A DNA stretch of 34,979 bases from Thermoguttaceae bacterium (GTDB lineage Bacteria > Planctomycetota > Planctomycetia > Pirellulales > Thermoguttaceae). The position numbers and the translations under genes were made by a program. Positions 1-8,474 of the stretch are shown here, piece by piece. Numbering within the stretch: position 1 is the stretch's first letter; the number at the start of each line of letters is the position of its first letter. The notes beneath the pieces are model-generated. The model was not told where the DNA came from and ran no database searches. It saw only the letters and a list, made by a program, of their open reading frames with translations. The stretch covers positions 1-34,979 of the forward strand of contig JAFZAL010000039.1 of assembly GCA_017557195.1 (NCBI GenBank). Direction: 5' to 3'.

Positions 1-2048
1 AGTTTTTTCCCGCTCCAGTCGTAGGTCGTTGCTGTTACATTGGAAATCGTCGGCAGCGGGTATCGCAGCTGAAGAATCGTCTTTGCCAAAATGTCGAGCA
101 AATCAGCGCGTTTGTTGGCGCCGTCTTTGTAAATGGACTCGATCATGTCCAGTCCCTGATAGGACAAATCCCAGAAATTGAAATGCGCGCCGGTATACGG
201 CGAGACGCTGTATCCAATAATCCAGCGGTCTTGCGAGCCGCGGAGCATATAGGCGCAATGAGCAGGCTGACCGCCGGGAACAGCCATGACGCCGTGCGCT
301 CTGGCGGTTGACGCTCCGAAGTAGGAAAGCGCGCCGCAGACGCCGCCGATCTTCTGTGACACCTCGGAGCTGGTGTAAACCTTGTCCCAGGGCGCGCGGT
401 ACAGACGTCCCTGAACGGAATCGCCGAAGAAGTTATAGGAGATGTATCGGCAACACCAGCACGCGCCGGTATAGTCGTCCGGTGGGCAAGAGCGGAATTC
501 GTTCAGCCACAGGTTGTCAAGCGGGTGAATATTGAGAACGACGTAACGGAACTCTCGAGCGTTGTAATTGTAGGCGTCTTTGATAAGCCGCTGCGTCTGA
601 GCCAGCCGGTAGAACGATTCCAGCAAATAGACGCTGGTCGTGTCGTCAAATTGGGCGTTGAGGGCAATCGCCATGGCAAGGTTTTTCCCGATGGACGTGT
701 CGAGCCATTTTTCCGACGGGTTGTACGCGTTCTTCCAGGAAGAGCATTGGAACATGAGCGTATCCCAAACCTGATACGCTCTGGCGGGATTGTTAATCGG
801 GCCGGACAAGAGGAACGATTCCAACATTTCGGTACTGCCGAAAAACAGATTGGCGTTCGCCTTGCCGCCTTCCAGAGCAATGCATTGATCAATCGTTTCC
901 GCGCCGATAATCGACATAGCGTAGTAACGCAGAATGATCTTTTTGTTGTTCCCGCTCAAGGTCAGTTTTGAACGGAGCATTTGTTTAATCGCGTCACGGT
1001 CGGATTTCATGACAGACTGCGCGAACGGTTTGACTTGAACAGAACTCCGTTTTTTGAGCGGTAAAAAGACCTTCGCCATGCGCTCTTCCAACGTCGGAAT
1101 TGCAACGGGAGATTCCTCGCCCAGCTCTTTCAGCCAGCCGGCGGCGCCGATTCCCCAGCGGGTTGTCGGGTCCATTTGAACGACTTCTTTCAGCAACGCG
1201 ACGTTGGCGTCTTTGTATCCTTCCCGGTACGAGTTCAAACAGAACGGGAGCAGAGCCAGAACCTGTTTCTGCTCGACGGTCAGTTTGTCATTGCGGGGGT
1301 CGTTTTGCTCTTTTTTGATAAACGCCTCGGCTTCATCGAATTTGCTGTTGTTACGGAAATCGGAAATCTGGTTGCCGTACCACTGATAGTCAAAATTATA
1401 AAATCGACGCCAGCCGGTTTTGTCGTCCGGATCTTGCTTTTCCATCAGCTTCCAAACAGCTTGAAAGCTCTTGTCGGAACGAAGAAATTCAATGGACGAA
1501 AACGGAATAAGCGTATTGAAGAACTCTGCCGCGGTATTAGCCGCGTCCAAGCCGGTTTGACTTTCCGCCTTTTCTTTGAGCGTCGCTGCCTTTTTCCAGA
1601 CGTCCAGCAGCGCCGCCGTCCGTTTGACGATGACGCTGGCGGTTACGTCGCAGGGGATGTTGCCCCAAATGGCAAAACATTCTCCATTGGGCGTGTAACA
1701 CGCAATCGCGGGGTACTGCGTAATGTCAACGCGAAGGGATTTCGCCGGGGCGTTAGCAGCTTCAATCGCAGCGGAGTTGACAGACGGGACGTCGTACGTT
1801 CCGGTCAGAAACGTCTCGCCGAGTTTGCTTTGAACTTTCGGATTGTTCCAGACTTTTAAAATCGTCTCACCGGAAACGCACCAGTCGCTGCCGTGATAGA
1901 AAATCAGGACGGGTTTGTTTTCTGCCTTCGCCTGCTGACGCAAGTCGCCGGAAGCGTCTTGTCCGTAAACGGAGCTTGCCAAAAGCGCTGCGGCAAAAGC
2001 GAGGAACAATAAACAAAACGTCTTCGAAGTCTGGAATGATCGCTGCAT
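1..2048 (-). CDS. Secreted thioredoxin-like / transglutaminase-like protein, 3' end outside window
   Basis: Open from the ATG at 2048 to the left edge (at least 682 residues); the C-terminus is missing. An N-terminal signal peptide (hydrophobic residues about 11-28, AxA-like end near YGQ) is followed by a thioredoxin-like domain (about 31-165) with the motif GSDWCVSG, Cys57. Only one cysteine of the usual CxxC is present, and a TQYPAIA stretch looks like the cis-Pro loop. A long helical middle follows. Near the end, GGVCGALSYFG (Cys571) and GGQPAHCAYM (His597) resemble the Cys and His of a transglutaminase-like fold. The last visible residues (ISNVTATTYDWSG) look like the start of a discoidin/NPCBM-type carbohydrate-binding domain. 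It begins 11 bp after uxaC ends on the same strand, so the two are probably co-transcribed. The domain calls are by eye; the substrate is unknown. A non-enzymatic role is possible because the thioredoxin motif is incomplete. Confidence 0.75.
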   Translation of the reverse strand, partial: MQRSFQTSKTFCLLFLAFAAALLASSVYGQDASGDLRQQAKAENKPVLIFYHGSDWCVSGETILKVWNNPKVQSKLGETFLTGTYDVPSVNSAAIEAANAPAKSLRVDITQYPAIACYTPNGECFAIWGNIPCDVTASVIVKRTAALLDVWKKAATLKEKAESQTGLDAANTAAEFFNTLIPFSSIEFLRSDKSFQAVWKLMEKQDPDDKTGWRRFYNFDYQWYGNQISDFRNNSKFDEAEAFIKKEQNDPRNDKLTVEQKQVLALLPFCLNSYREGYKDANVALLKEVVQMDPTTRWGIGAAGWLKELGEESPVAIPTLEERMAKVFLPLKKRSSVQVKPFAQSVMKSDRDAIKQMLRSKLTLSGNNKKIILRYYAMSIIGAETIDQCIALEGGKANANLFFGSTEMLESFLLSGPINNPARAYQVWDTLMFQCSSWKNAYNPSEKWLDTSIGKNLAMAIALNAQFDDTTSVYLLESFYRLAQTQRLIKDAYNYNAREFRYVVLNIHPLDNLWLNEFRSCPPDDYTGACWCCRYISYNFFGDSVQGRLYRAPWDKVYTSSEVSQKIGGVCGALSYFGASTARAHGVMAVPGGQPAHCAYMLRGSQDRWIIGYSVSPYTGAHFNFWDLSYQGLDMIESIYKDGANKRADLLDILAKTILQLRYPLPTISNVTATTYDWSGKK

Positions 2049-2059
2049 GATAGCCTCGA

Positions 2060-3487
2060 CTAAAAGTTAAAGTAGTTCTTTGCGTTCTTATAGCTGACGT
2101 TTTCGACCAGTTCGCCGACCAGATCGAAGTCGTAGGGAATCAGCCCGTTGGTCATGTCGTTTCCGAGCATGTTGCACAGAATTCGGCGGAAATATTCGTG
2201 ACGCGTATACGACAGGAACGAACGGCTGTCGGTTAGCATTCCGACGAACAGGCTCAAAAGCCCTTCGGCGGACAGGATGTTGATTTGGTCTTCCATGCCC
2301 TGTTTTTGATCGAGGAACCACCAGCCGCTGCCGTACTGGATTTTGCCGGGATAAGAGCCGTCCTGGAAGTTGCCGATCATGGTCGCAACCATCGCGTTAC
2401 ACGCCGGGTTGAGGTTGTACAGAATCGAACGCGCAAGCTGATCCGTACTGTCCAGCTCGTCGAGAACGGAGGACATCGCCAGGGCGGTTTCGCCGTCGGC
2501 AATTGAGTCGCAGCCGGCGTCGGGACCGCAAATCTTGTAAATGCGTGACGAGTTGTTTCTCATCGCGCCGAAATGGAACTGCTGCGTCCAGCCAAATTTG
2601 TGATTGAGCTTGCAGCATTCAATCAAAACCAGCCGGGCGAATCCGTCTGCTTCCTCCGGGGTAACCGGCTGACGAGCAATCGCCTTTTTGAGAATCGCGT
2701 CCGCCTGCGCGGCTGTGATTTTGGTTTTCGGGAACATGCCCAAGCCGTGATCGGACAGCTTGCAGCCGACCGACGCAAAGAATTCGTACCGCTGTTCCAG
2801 CGCGGCAAACAGAGCGTCAAAGGTTGCAATCGGCGCGCCTGTTACAGATTCCAGCTTTTCCAGCCACGGCAGAAAGACGTCGGGCTTGTCGATTGCCATC
2901 GCCTTGTCCGGACGCATGGTCGGAAGCATTTTTGCCGGGAACGTCGGGGCGTTTTTCGCCTTGATGTGAAATTCGAGCGAATCGACCGGGTCGTCCGTCG
3001 TGCAGACGGTTTCGACTTTCATGCGCCGCATAATTCCTTGAGCGAAAAATTCGGGCTGCGCCAGCATGGCGTTACACGTCTCCCAAATTTCCGGCGCGGT
3101 TTGAGGCGACAGCAGCGTTTTGACGCCGAACGGGTTGTTCAGCTCCAACGCCGTCCAATGATACAGCGGGTTGCGAAGGCACTTGACGTACGTTTCCGCC
3201 CACTTTTCAAACTTCTCCCAGTCAGACGCGTTCCCGTCTGGTCCCTTCCCGGTTATGTAACGCTCCGCGACGCCGGCGGTTCGCATGGCTCGCCATTTGT
3301 AATGGTCGCCCGCCAGCCAGATGTGCGTCATGTTTCTGTACTGAATGTTATTCGCCGCCTCAGCGGGTACGAGATGACAATGGTAGTCAATAATCGGCTG
3401 ATTCTCAGCGTATTCGTGATAAAGACGCTGCGCTGCCGGCGTTTGAAGCAAGAAATCTTCTGTGATAAAAGGCTTGGATTCGTTCAT
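2060..3487 (-). CDS. uxaC: Glucuronate isomerase UxaC
   Basis: 475 residues, the normal family length. The enzyme is a cytoplasmic amidohydrolase-superfamily isomerase (EC 5.3.1.12) converting D-glucuronate to D-fructuronate (and galacturonate to tagaturonate), the first step of bacterial hexuronate breakdown. The N-terminus (FITEDFLLQTPAAQRLYHEY) and the metal-binding motif DYHCHL (His36, His38) are typical. FHFGAMRNNSSR and the C-terminal QINILSAEGLLSLFVGMLTD, DSRSFLSYTRHEYFRRILC and DLVGELVENVSYKNAKNYF blocks are family hallmarks. The start at 3487 matches the family N-terminus; no Shine-Dalgarno site is seen. No other uronate-catabolic gene (uxuA, uxuB, kdgK) lies nearby. The 160 bp upstream are occupied by a heptamer-repeat palindrome, which separates it from the kinase gene. 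Confidence 0.96.
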   Translation of the reverse strand: MNESKPFITEDFLLQTPAAQRLYHEYAENQPIIDYHCHLVPAEAANNIQYRNMTHIWLAGDHYKWRAMRTAGVAERYITGKGPDGNASDWEKFEKWAETYVKCLRNPLYHWTALELNNPFGVKTLLSPQTAPEIWETCNAMLAQPEFFAQGIMRRMKVETVCTTDDPVDSLEFHIKAKNAPTFPAKMLPTMRPDKAMAIDKPDVFLPWLEKLESVTGAPIATFDALFAALEQRYEFFASVGCKLSDHGLGMFPKTKITAAQADAILKKAIARQPVTPEEADGFARLVLIECCKLNHKFGWTQQFHFGAMRNNSSRIYKICGPDAGCDSIADGETALAMSSVLDELDSTDQLARSILYNLNPACNAMVATMIGNFQDGSYPGKIQYGSGWWFLDQKQGMEDQINILSAEGLLSLFVGMLTDSRSFLSYTRHEYFRRILCNMLGNDMTNGLIPYDFDLVGELVENVSYKNAKNYFNF

Positions 3488-3510
3488 GATGTTGGAAAAA
3501 GTAACGAGTA

Positions 3511-3660
3511 TAGCTACTAGCTGTTAGCTCCTAGCCGTTAGCTTGGGATTTTGTAGTTCTTAGCGTTAATAATTAAAGCCTGAAACTAAAATAACAAAGC
3601 TAGTAGCTAGAAGCTAGAAACTAGAAGCTTTTAACTATTGCCTACTGCCTATTGCCTATC
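3511..3660. repeat. Heptamer-repeat palindrome, TAGC type, copy 1
   Basis: The left arm (3511-3544) is built of 7-bp units starting TAGC (TAGCTAC, TAGCTGT, TAGCTCC, TAGCCGT). The right arm (3598-3630) is built of the reverse-complement type units (AGCTAGT, AGCTAGA, AGCTAGA, AACTAGA). Between them is a core of about 50 bp containing GTAGTTCTTAGCGTTA and TGAAAC. A third block of units (TTGCCTA, CTGCCTA, TTGCCTA; 3639-3660) follows and runs into the 3' end of the kinase gene, giving its final residues and TAG stop. The core resembles that of the copy at 24757-24864. It could act as a terminator or mRNA-stabilising hairpin; no transposase is seen. Confidence 0.85.
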
Positions 3661-4656
3661 AATAACTTCAACCGAGCATCCCAGCTGTCCGAGACGCTTT
3701 TTCAGCTCTGCCAGGATTTTGGGGTTCTGATAAAGTCCGACGATGGCTCCGCCTGACCCGGCGAACTTGGCAGACGCGCCGCACTGGCGGGCGACTTCAA
3801 TCATTTCGACTTGCCCGGCGGGAAGCTTGCAAATGGATCGGCGCAGATCGAAGTTGGCGTCGATGAGTTGATTGAGCGTTTTATAGTCGTGGGATTCCAG
3901 AGCCCGTTTACCGTCAAAGGCGATTTGAGCGAAGCGCTTCATGGCGTCGACGACAGCCGTTTCTCCCATGTCGAATCGGGCGCGGAGGTTATTGTGGAAA
4001 ATCTCGGTCGGCTCGCTGACGTCCGCCTTGAACGCGACGTACAGCGGCAGGTCGGACGGGATTGTCATGCGTTTATACGCGCCGTAGGTCAGCCCGTCGA
4101 CGGTTTTCATCTTCTTTTTGTCGAAGTCCATGTAGACCATGCCCTCGTACGCCTGAATAACGCGGTCTTGCAGCCCGGCGGTAATGTGAAGCTCCTGCAT
4201 CTCGACCGACAGAACCAGAGACGCCAGCAGATACGGCGGAATGTCTACATTGTAGAACTTCATCAGCGCCCGCATGGTTGCGGTGATAATGGCGCTGGAA
4301 CCCGCCATGCCGACCTGTCGGGGGATTTTTGTTTCGTAACGAATCGAGAAGTTGCGATTGTGCAGCGTCTCGCCTTTGGCGTGACAATATTCGACAAACC
4401 GTTTAATAGACGCTTTAATCAGACGCACGCCGCCGTAGTACCCGTGCAGAACGACGTCGTGAACCAGGTCGCCGACGGACTCGAATTGGCTCTGGTCTTC
4501 CAGACAGGGAACGATTTCCACCTGTTCCCATTCGTACAGCGTTACCTGAGCGTAATACTGCGGAATGCAGAGGGAAATCGTCTTGCCGTTATAGCCGTCA
4601 GACGGGTTTCCCAGCAAACCGGCGCGAGCGTATGCTTTTGTTTTGATTATTTCCAT
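3649..4656 (-). CDS. GHMP-family sugar kinase, glucuronokinase-like
   Basis: 335 residues. GHMP kinases transfer phosphate from ATP to a small-molecule hydroxyl. The N-terminus AYARAGLLGNPSDGYNGKTI (8-27) closely resembles plant glucuronokinase (EC 2.7.1.43, glucuronate to glucuronate-1-phosphate). The ATP-binding motif PRQVGMAGSSA spans 112-122, the likely catalytic Asp is in GLQDR (Asp164), and the third GHMP motif FAGSGGAIVGLY is near residue 300. Its neighbour uxaC also uses glucuronate, which supports a uronate substrate but does not prove it, since kinase (UDP-sugar salvage) and isomerase (catabolism) are alternative fates. Other GHMP kinases (mevalonate or heptose kinase) remain possible. 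The last two codons and the TAG stop fall in a heptamer repeat. It starts 66 bp after the polyprenyl synthase gene; no ribosome-binding site is visible. Confidence 0.85.
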   Translation of the reverse strand: MEIIKTKAYARAGLLGNPSDGYNGKTISLCIPQYYAQVTLYEWEQVEIVPCLEDQSQFESVGDLVHDVVLHGYYGGVRLIKASIKRFVEYCHAKGETLHNRNFSIRYETKIPRQVGMAGSSAIITATMRALMKFYNVDIPPYLLASLVLSVEMQELHITAGLQDRVIQAYEGMVYMDFDKKKMKTVDGLTYGAYKRMTIPSDLPLYVAFKADVSEPTEIFHNNLRARFDMGETAVVDAMKRFAQIAFDGKRALESHDYKTLNQLIDANFDLRRSICKLPAGQVEMIEVARQCGASAKFAGSGGAIVGLYQNPKILAELKKRLGQLGCSVEVIDRQ

Positions 4657-4722
4657 GTTACATCTGTGAGTTGAAAGACGGCAAGACGTGAGCGCTGTAT
4701 TGTGACACTGAATCGCGCAGGA

Positions 4723-5799
4723 TCAAAACTTTCGCGACAACACAAATTCCGCCAGATTTTTCAGCGACTCCAGCGCATCTGCTCCCGTTTCCGGACAGTC
4801 AATCTTTTCAAGCTCTTCCAAAGCCAGATCGACTTGCTTTTCCGCTGCCTTTCGGGCGAATTCCAGCGCGTTGGTTCGCTTCAGCCAAGGCATCAACTCC
4901 GCTGACGGGTTCTCGGAATCCTGAATTGTCGAAACCGTCTCGATTCGTTTTTGTTCGGAAACGCACTGCAAGGCGTAAATAATCGCCAAAGTCGACTTCT
5001 GCTTTTTGAGGTCTTGTCCCAGCGTCTTGCCAACAGTTTTTTCATTGCCGGAGACGTCCAGCAAATCATCGATAATCTGAAACGCGGTTCCCAAATGAAG
5101 TCCAAAGTTCCCCATGCGGTCAACGGTTTCCTGCGCCGCGCCAGCGAACAGCGCGCCCAGCCGACACGCACATTCAATCAGAGCCGCGGTCTTACCTTCA
5201 ATTATTTTATAATACAGCGCTTCGTCAAGATCGATTTTGCCGCGATTGACTTCCTGATGCATTTCGCCTTCACACAGTTTCTCACTGGTGTCAGCAATGA
5301 GATAGAACGCAGGAATGTTTTCCAGCGACGCCGCCAGTTTCATGGCCTTAGATACGATCAAATCGCCGAACAGGACAGACTTCTCGTTATCCCATCGGGC
5401 GTTGATAGTGTCTTCATGACGCCGAAGTTTAGCCTCGTCCAGAACGTCGTCGTGAACCAAAGACGCCGTATGAATCAGTTCCATGACGGTGGCGCAGACG
5501 ATGTGCTGCGGGGTAATCCCTCCGCAAACCTGAGCGCACAGCAACGTCAGGGCGGGACGCATTCGCTTTCCTGTCAGATGTCGGCATTGAGAAAAGAACT
5601 CTTCAAACTTGGGTTCCTTGCTGGACAGCTCAAGTTTGATTTGGCGTTCAGTTTCTGCCAGAGCGTCTTGAATAGGTTTGTATAGCGATAACAACCGGTC
5701 TTGAGCTTTCGGTTCAGACGATTTATCTGCGGCAGAGGAGTCTGTCGTTGAATCATCCGAAAGCGCGGCGGGGTCCGTTGCGTTCTCAGGCTCGTTCAT
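4723..5799 (-). CDS. Long-chain trans-polyprenyl diphosphate synthase
   Basis: 358 residues from the ATG at 5799. The frame is open to 5919, but the extra residues do not resemble the family and the inferred promoter lies just beyond (5935-5963). The enzyme condenses isopentenyl diphosphate units onto an allylic diphosphate, making the side chain of quinones or a similar lipid. The first Asp-rich motif is DDVLD (117-121), the second DDLLD (244-248), with GKRMRP at 77-82 and the KTLGQDLKKQK block after the second motif. Small residues (Ala112, Ser113) before the first motif suggest a long product, octaprenyl/heptaprenyl-like rather than farnesyl. The first 35 residues are acidic/Ser-rich and probably disordered. 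It is upstream of, and in line with, the kinase and uxaC genes. Confidence 0.93.
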   Translation of the reverse strand: MNEPENATDPAALSDDSTTDSSAADKSSEPKAQDRLLSLYKPIQDALAETERQIKLELSSKEPKFEEFFSQCRHLTGKRMRPALTLLCAQVCGGITPQHIVCATVMELIHTASLVHDDVLDEAKLRRHEDTINARWDNEKSVLFGDLIVSKAMKLAASLENIPAFYLIADTSEKLCEGEMHQEVNRGKIDLDEALYYKIIEGKTAALIECACRLGALFAGAAQETVDRMGNFGLHLGTAFQIIDDLLDVSGNEKTVGKTLGQDLKKQKSTLAIIYALQCVSEQKRIETVSTIQDSENPSAELMPWLKRTNALEFARKAAEKQVDLALEELEKIDCPETGADALESLKNLAEFVLSRKF

Positions 5800-5934
5800 G
5801 GATCTAAAATCTAAATAATGTAAAATACAAATAATACGAAAATATATCAGACTGCTTTTAAAACAAAGGACATAGCTCGGAACGTCGTTTCCCAACGGCG
5901 AGTAAATCGAAGCGGGCAATCTATAGTACTATAT

Positions 5935-5963
5935 ATTTTAACATAAAATTGAGCGTATAGCAA
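5935..5963 (-). promoter_or_regulatory. Promoter for the polyprenyl synthase gene
   Basis: On the minus strand a -35 TTGCTA (5963-5958), a 17-bp spacer and a -10 TAAAAT (5940-5935) preceded by TG one base upstream (extended -10, TGTTAAAAT). It lies about 135 bp before the ATG at 5799. The same TGTTAAAAT is found in the promoters at 14475-14503 and 17365-17393. Confidence 0.6.
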
Positions 5964-6139
5964 GTAGTACCCGTAATTTAGGGTAAAAAATCAGAAAAAG
6001 TGAATGTCATTGACGCTTTTGGATAAATTATTCGGATTATAACGGCTGCGTACTTTATTTAAAATGGACGTTCTGCTTCTGGAATCGACCTTTTGTTATT
6101 CATTTTAACTTTTTGAAAGTTAAATTATCCAGCCCCCCC

Positions 6140-6166
6140 TTGTAAATTATAAATTTTAGCTATAAT
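6140..6166 (+). promoter_or_regulatory. Possible promoter of tRNA-Lys
   Basis: A perfect -10 TATAAT (6161-6166) lies 41 bp before the tRNA. The best -35 is TTGTAA (6140-6145) with a short 15-bp spacer, so the -35 assignment is weak. Confidence 0.5.
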
Positions 6167-6207
6167 ATACTCTACCTTTTGTGATTCTCCTTTCTCACGA
6201 AAGTGAT

Positions 6208-6280
6208 GGGGGTGTAGCTCAGTTGGTAGAGCAAAGCACTTTTAATGCTTAGGTCTCGGGTTCGAGCCCCGACACCCTCA
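6208..6280 (+). tRNA. tRNA-Lys (anticodon TTT)
   Basis: A 73-nt cloverleaf. The acceptor GGGGGTG pairs with CACCCTC (one G-T pair). The D arm is GCTC/GAGC, the anticodon stem AAGCA/TGCTT with loop CTTTTAA (anticodon TTT), and the T arm TCGGG/CCCGA with loop TTCGAGC. The discriminator base is A and no CCA is encoded. The 3' end faces an AT-rich two-gene patch, a common arrangement for islands at tRNA genes, but no direct repeat of the tRNA end was found downstream. Confidence 0.97.
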
Positions 6281-6496
6281 GTTTTTCTGGCGCGGTTTTC
6301 AGCGCCGCCCGTTTCGTCATCGAGATGATTGATCTTATTTGCTAGATCTGAAAGGCGAACTTTCCTCTGCTGTTATTGATATCTCTGTACATTTATATGG
6401 TATCAGCAGGGTGTGTATTTTTATAGTTTCGAGTAAAACCGGCATCCTCTCTATAGTTACAATAGATGGGGATCATTGTTTGTAGTAAGGAGTAGC

Positions 6497-7153
6497 ATGT
6501 CAATACTAAAGGAAGAAGTAGGCGAAGTTATTAGCGCTGCAGACGTTACTGGCCAAAGTGCGGCGGCTTATCTGCCATACGGTTATATTCCATTCGCTTT
6601 AATGGAAAATCTGTTTAACGCAATTATTAAAGATATGCGTTATGAGAACGTAGATTTAAGCAAATTGAGTACCGAGGTCCCATTTAGAACGGGACTTGAC
6701 GCCCTAAAGAATTGTTTTGTCTTTAGATTAGTCGACGTCATTGACGAGACTGCGCAAATTAACATTTCAAAACAATTACCCCCCAAAAAAGCGCAATTAA
6801 ACGTAGAGCGCTATATAAACAATTTCTGTAATAAGCATTTTAAGTACAGGAAAACGCAACTGGATTGTGAGTATCTTCTGCAAGCTGTTAGCAGCGAGCT
6901 GGCTATCTTTGCTGAAAGCAATAATCTCAAGGCTAAATTTGATTATGAGTCAACTATAACTCTTAGAGCTGCGTCTAGAAGAGTTAGTTATTATTCAAAT
7001 GAATTAGTCGCTCTCAAGTTCATAAAAAAATTGTTTCTCGATCAATTTAATACTATCAGTGATTTGTTGTATGAACTGGAATGTCTTGCGTACAGACTTC
7101 GCGGTACGCCAATCGTTAACAATACAACTGCTGACTTTGACATTGAATTATAA
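6497..7153 (+). CDS. Hypothetical protein, AT-rich gene next to tRNA-Lys
   Basis: 218 residues from the ATG at 6497, chosen because AAGGAG (6487-6492) lies 4 bp upstream; an in-frame TTG at 6476 would add seven residues and is less likely. I do not recognise a family. The protein is soluble, with no signal peptide or membrane segment. It appears mainly helical, with a Lys/Tyr-rich middle (NNFCNKHFKYRKTQ) and a C-terminal part rich in Leu/Phe. Codon use (many TTA, ATA, AGA) and low GC differ visibly from flanking housekeeping genes and match the next gene, suggesting joint acquisition. The 86 bp between the two genes leave co-transcription possible. Confidence 0.75.
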   Translation: MSILKEEVGEVISAADVTGQSAAAYLPYGYIPFALMENLFNAIIKDMRYENVDLSKLSTEVPFRTGLDALKNCFVFRLVDVIDETAQINISKQLPPKKAQLNVERYINNFCNKHFKYRKTQLDCEYLLQAVSSELAIFAESNNLKAKFDYESTITLRAASRRVSYYSNELVALKFIKKLFLDQFNTISDLLYELECLAYRLRGTPIVNNTTADFDIEL

Positions 7154-7238
7154 AAACAGGATGCTGAAATACTCCTTTTTTGTTTGAATGTCAGTTTTTC
7201 CCGGTAAATTAGCCTGTTTATGATATTGGGTAAATATT

Positions 7239-8135
7239 ATGGATTTTGTAGCAATTGATTTCGAAACCGCGACCTACAAACAGTTTATATTGTCCTATGG
7301 AATACTGAAAGTCCATAACGCTGAAATTGTTGACTCGTTATATTCGCTCGTCTATCCGCCAGATGGATGGATTGACCCTTTCCTGTCGTCGATACATGGG
7401 ATTACCATCGATATGGCAACCGACAAAGGAGAATTCCCGGAGCATTGGAACAGAATCAAAGAATTTATTGGCGATTTGCCAATCGTTGCCCATAACGCCG
7501 CATCAGCGGACCGCTGCTTCCTTGTAAAAACGCTAAATTATTACGGGCTGGAGCTGCCAGACAATTTATGGGGCTGCTCCAGAAAAATGGCGGAAAAGCT
7601 ATACAAACTCAATAATTACAAACTCAACAATATCGCCAGACATCTCGGCATAGCGTTTAATCATCACAACGCGCTGGAAGATGCTCGAGTTGTCGTTTCC
7701 ATTGTCAACGACGCTTTTAATAAATTAGGCGAAGATGAGTTTGTGAAGTTCTTACGGACGAAAGAAAGCTTTATTCCAAAAGGCGGGCGTAGAAGAGTCT
7801 CTGAGGATGAGGATTACATCCATTTTAATCTGGATTCTATAGCGTCAAAGAACCAGCTGGACGGGATGTCAATCGCCGTTACAGGAACGTTAAGAAGCAT
7901 GACAAGAAATCAGGTTGAATGTTTAATAGAATCGTTGGGCGGTCGCGCCGATGACGGAGTTCTAAAAGATACTCAAATTCTGGTTGTTGGATATGACAAG
8001 ATGGCAGATTTTAAAGAAGGCAAGTACTCCAACAAATTGAAAAAAGCGCTCTTAAGAGCCGAAAACGATCCGTCTTTTGAAATCATTGACGAAGAAGCTT
8101 TTATGCGAATGATCGGAGCAGAGGAAAATATTTAA
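7239..8135 (+). CDS. DEDDh 3'-5' exonuclease with C-terminal BRCT domain
   Basis: 298 residues. Residues 1-160 form a DnaQ/RNase-T-like exonuclease, with all acidic and His residues of the DEDDh set visible: Asp7 and Glu9 (AIDFET), Asp91 (HNAASADRCF), His143 and Asp148 (HNALEDAR). A basic linker (KGGRRRVSE) leads to a BRCT domain (about 207-293) with IAVTGTL, a GG turn (ESLGGRADD) and LVVGYDK. It resembles polymerase III epsilon-like/PolC-like exonucleases that carry BRCT, as opposed to the replicative DnaQ. It probably acts on DNA ends in repair. It shares the AT-rich composition of its upstream neighbour. A role in a defence or mobile island is conceivable but not shown by the sequence. Confidence 0.9.
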   Translation: MDFVAIDFETATYKQFILSYGILKVHNAEIVDSLYSLVYPPDGWIDPFLSSIHGITIDMATDKGEFPEHWNRIKEFIGDLPIVAHNAASADRCFLVKTLNYYGLELPDNLWGCSRKMAEKLYKLNNYKLNNIARHLGIAFNHHNALEDARVVVSIVNDAFNKLGEDEFVKFLRTKESFIPKGGRRRVSEDEDYIHFNLDSIASKNQLDGMSIAVTGTLRSMTRNQVECLIESLGGRADDGVLKDTQILVVGYDKMADFKEGKYSNKLKKALLRAENDPSFEIIDEEAFMRMIGAEENI

Positions 8136-8288
8136 CGTATTTTCAAGGATTTCAATAGGAGCCAGCGGGGCAAAGAGGCTTCGGCGAGCGAAGACGCCCG
8201 CGAACCAGCGGGGCTGAGGGGCTTTCCACATTCAGGAGATTTTTGGAGGCTTCCGCCGCAAGTGTTCTCCAATTAATAACTTTGCGGA

Positions 8289-8366
8289 CTTTGCGTTCTT
8301 TGCGGCTTAAAATTGCTTCGGCGGACTTCGTCCGCGACCCGGAGGCGTTTTCGACTGCGGCGTTGT
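8289..8366. repeat. Dispersed repeat with GCGGAC/GTCCGC hairpin, copy 1
   Basis: About 78 bp beginning CTTTGCGTTCTTTGCGGCT, with the hairpin GCGGACTTCGTCCGC and ending near GCGTTTTCGACTGCGG. A close copy, with a few substitutions and indels, lies at 14293-14368 inside a larger palindrome. Function unknown. Confidence 0.85.
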
Positions 8367-8405
8367 CTTTCAGCGGGGCAGAGCGGCTTCGGCGAGCTTC
8401 GCTCG

Positions 8406-8463
8406 CTTGAAAAAACTTTCGGTCGCCAGCAAGCTGGCTCCCTTTTAGGGAAGTTTTTTCAAG
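8406..8463. repeat. Hairpin element A, copy 1
   Basis: 58 bp with perfect 13-bp inverted ends CTTGAAAAAACTT / AAGTTTTTTCAAG and an inner palindrome CCAGCAAGCTGG. The copy at 34889-34947 is identical except for one extra T. It is followed by hairpin element B in both places, so A+B behaves as one dispersed unit. Confidence 0.92.
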
Positions 8464-8474
8464 GTAAATAACAT

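Larger units (their letters stand above)
5800..6207. other. Intergenic region between polyprenyl synthase and tRNA-Lys
   Basis: About 400 bp, AT-rich, with no convincing gene. It holds a leftward promoter for the polyprenyl synthase gene and a weaker rightward promoter for the tRNA, listed separately. Nothing else is recognised. Confidence 0.6.

Noticed and set aside
5800..5919. N-terminal extension of the polyprenyl synthase
   Set aside because: The extra residues do not resemble the family, and the likely promoter at 5935-5963 would leave only a very short leader; the start at 5799 gives a normal-length enzyme.
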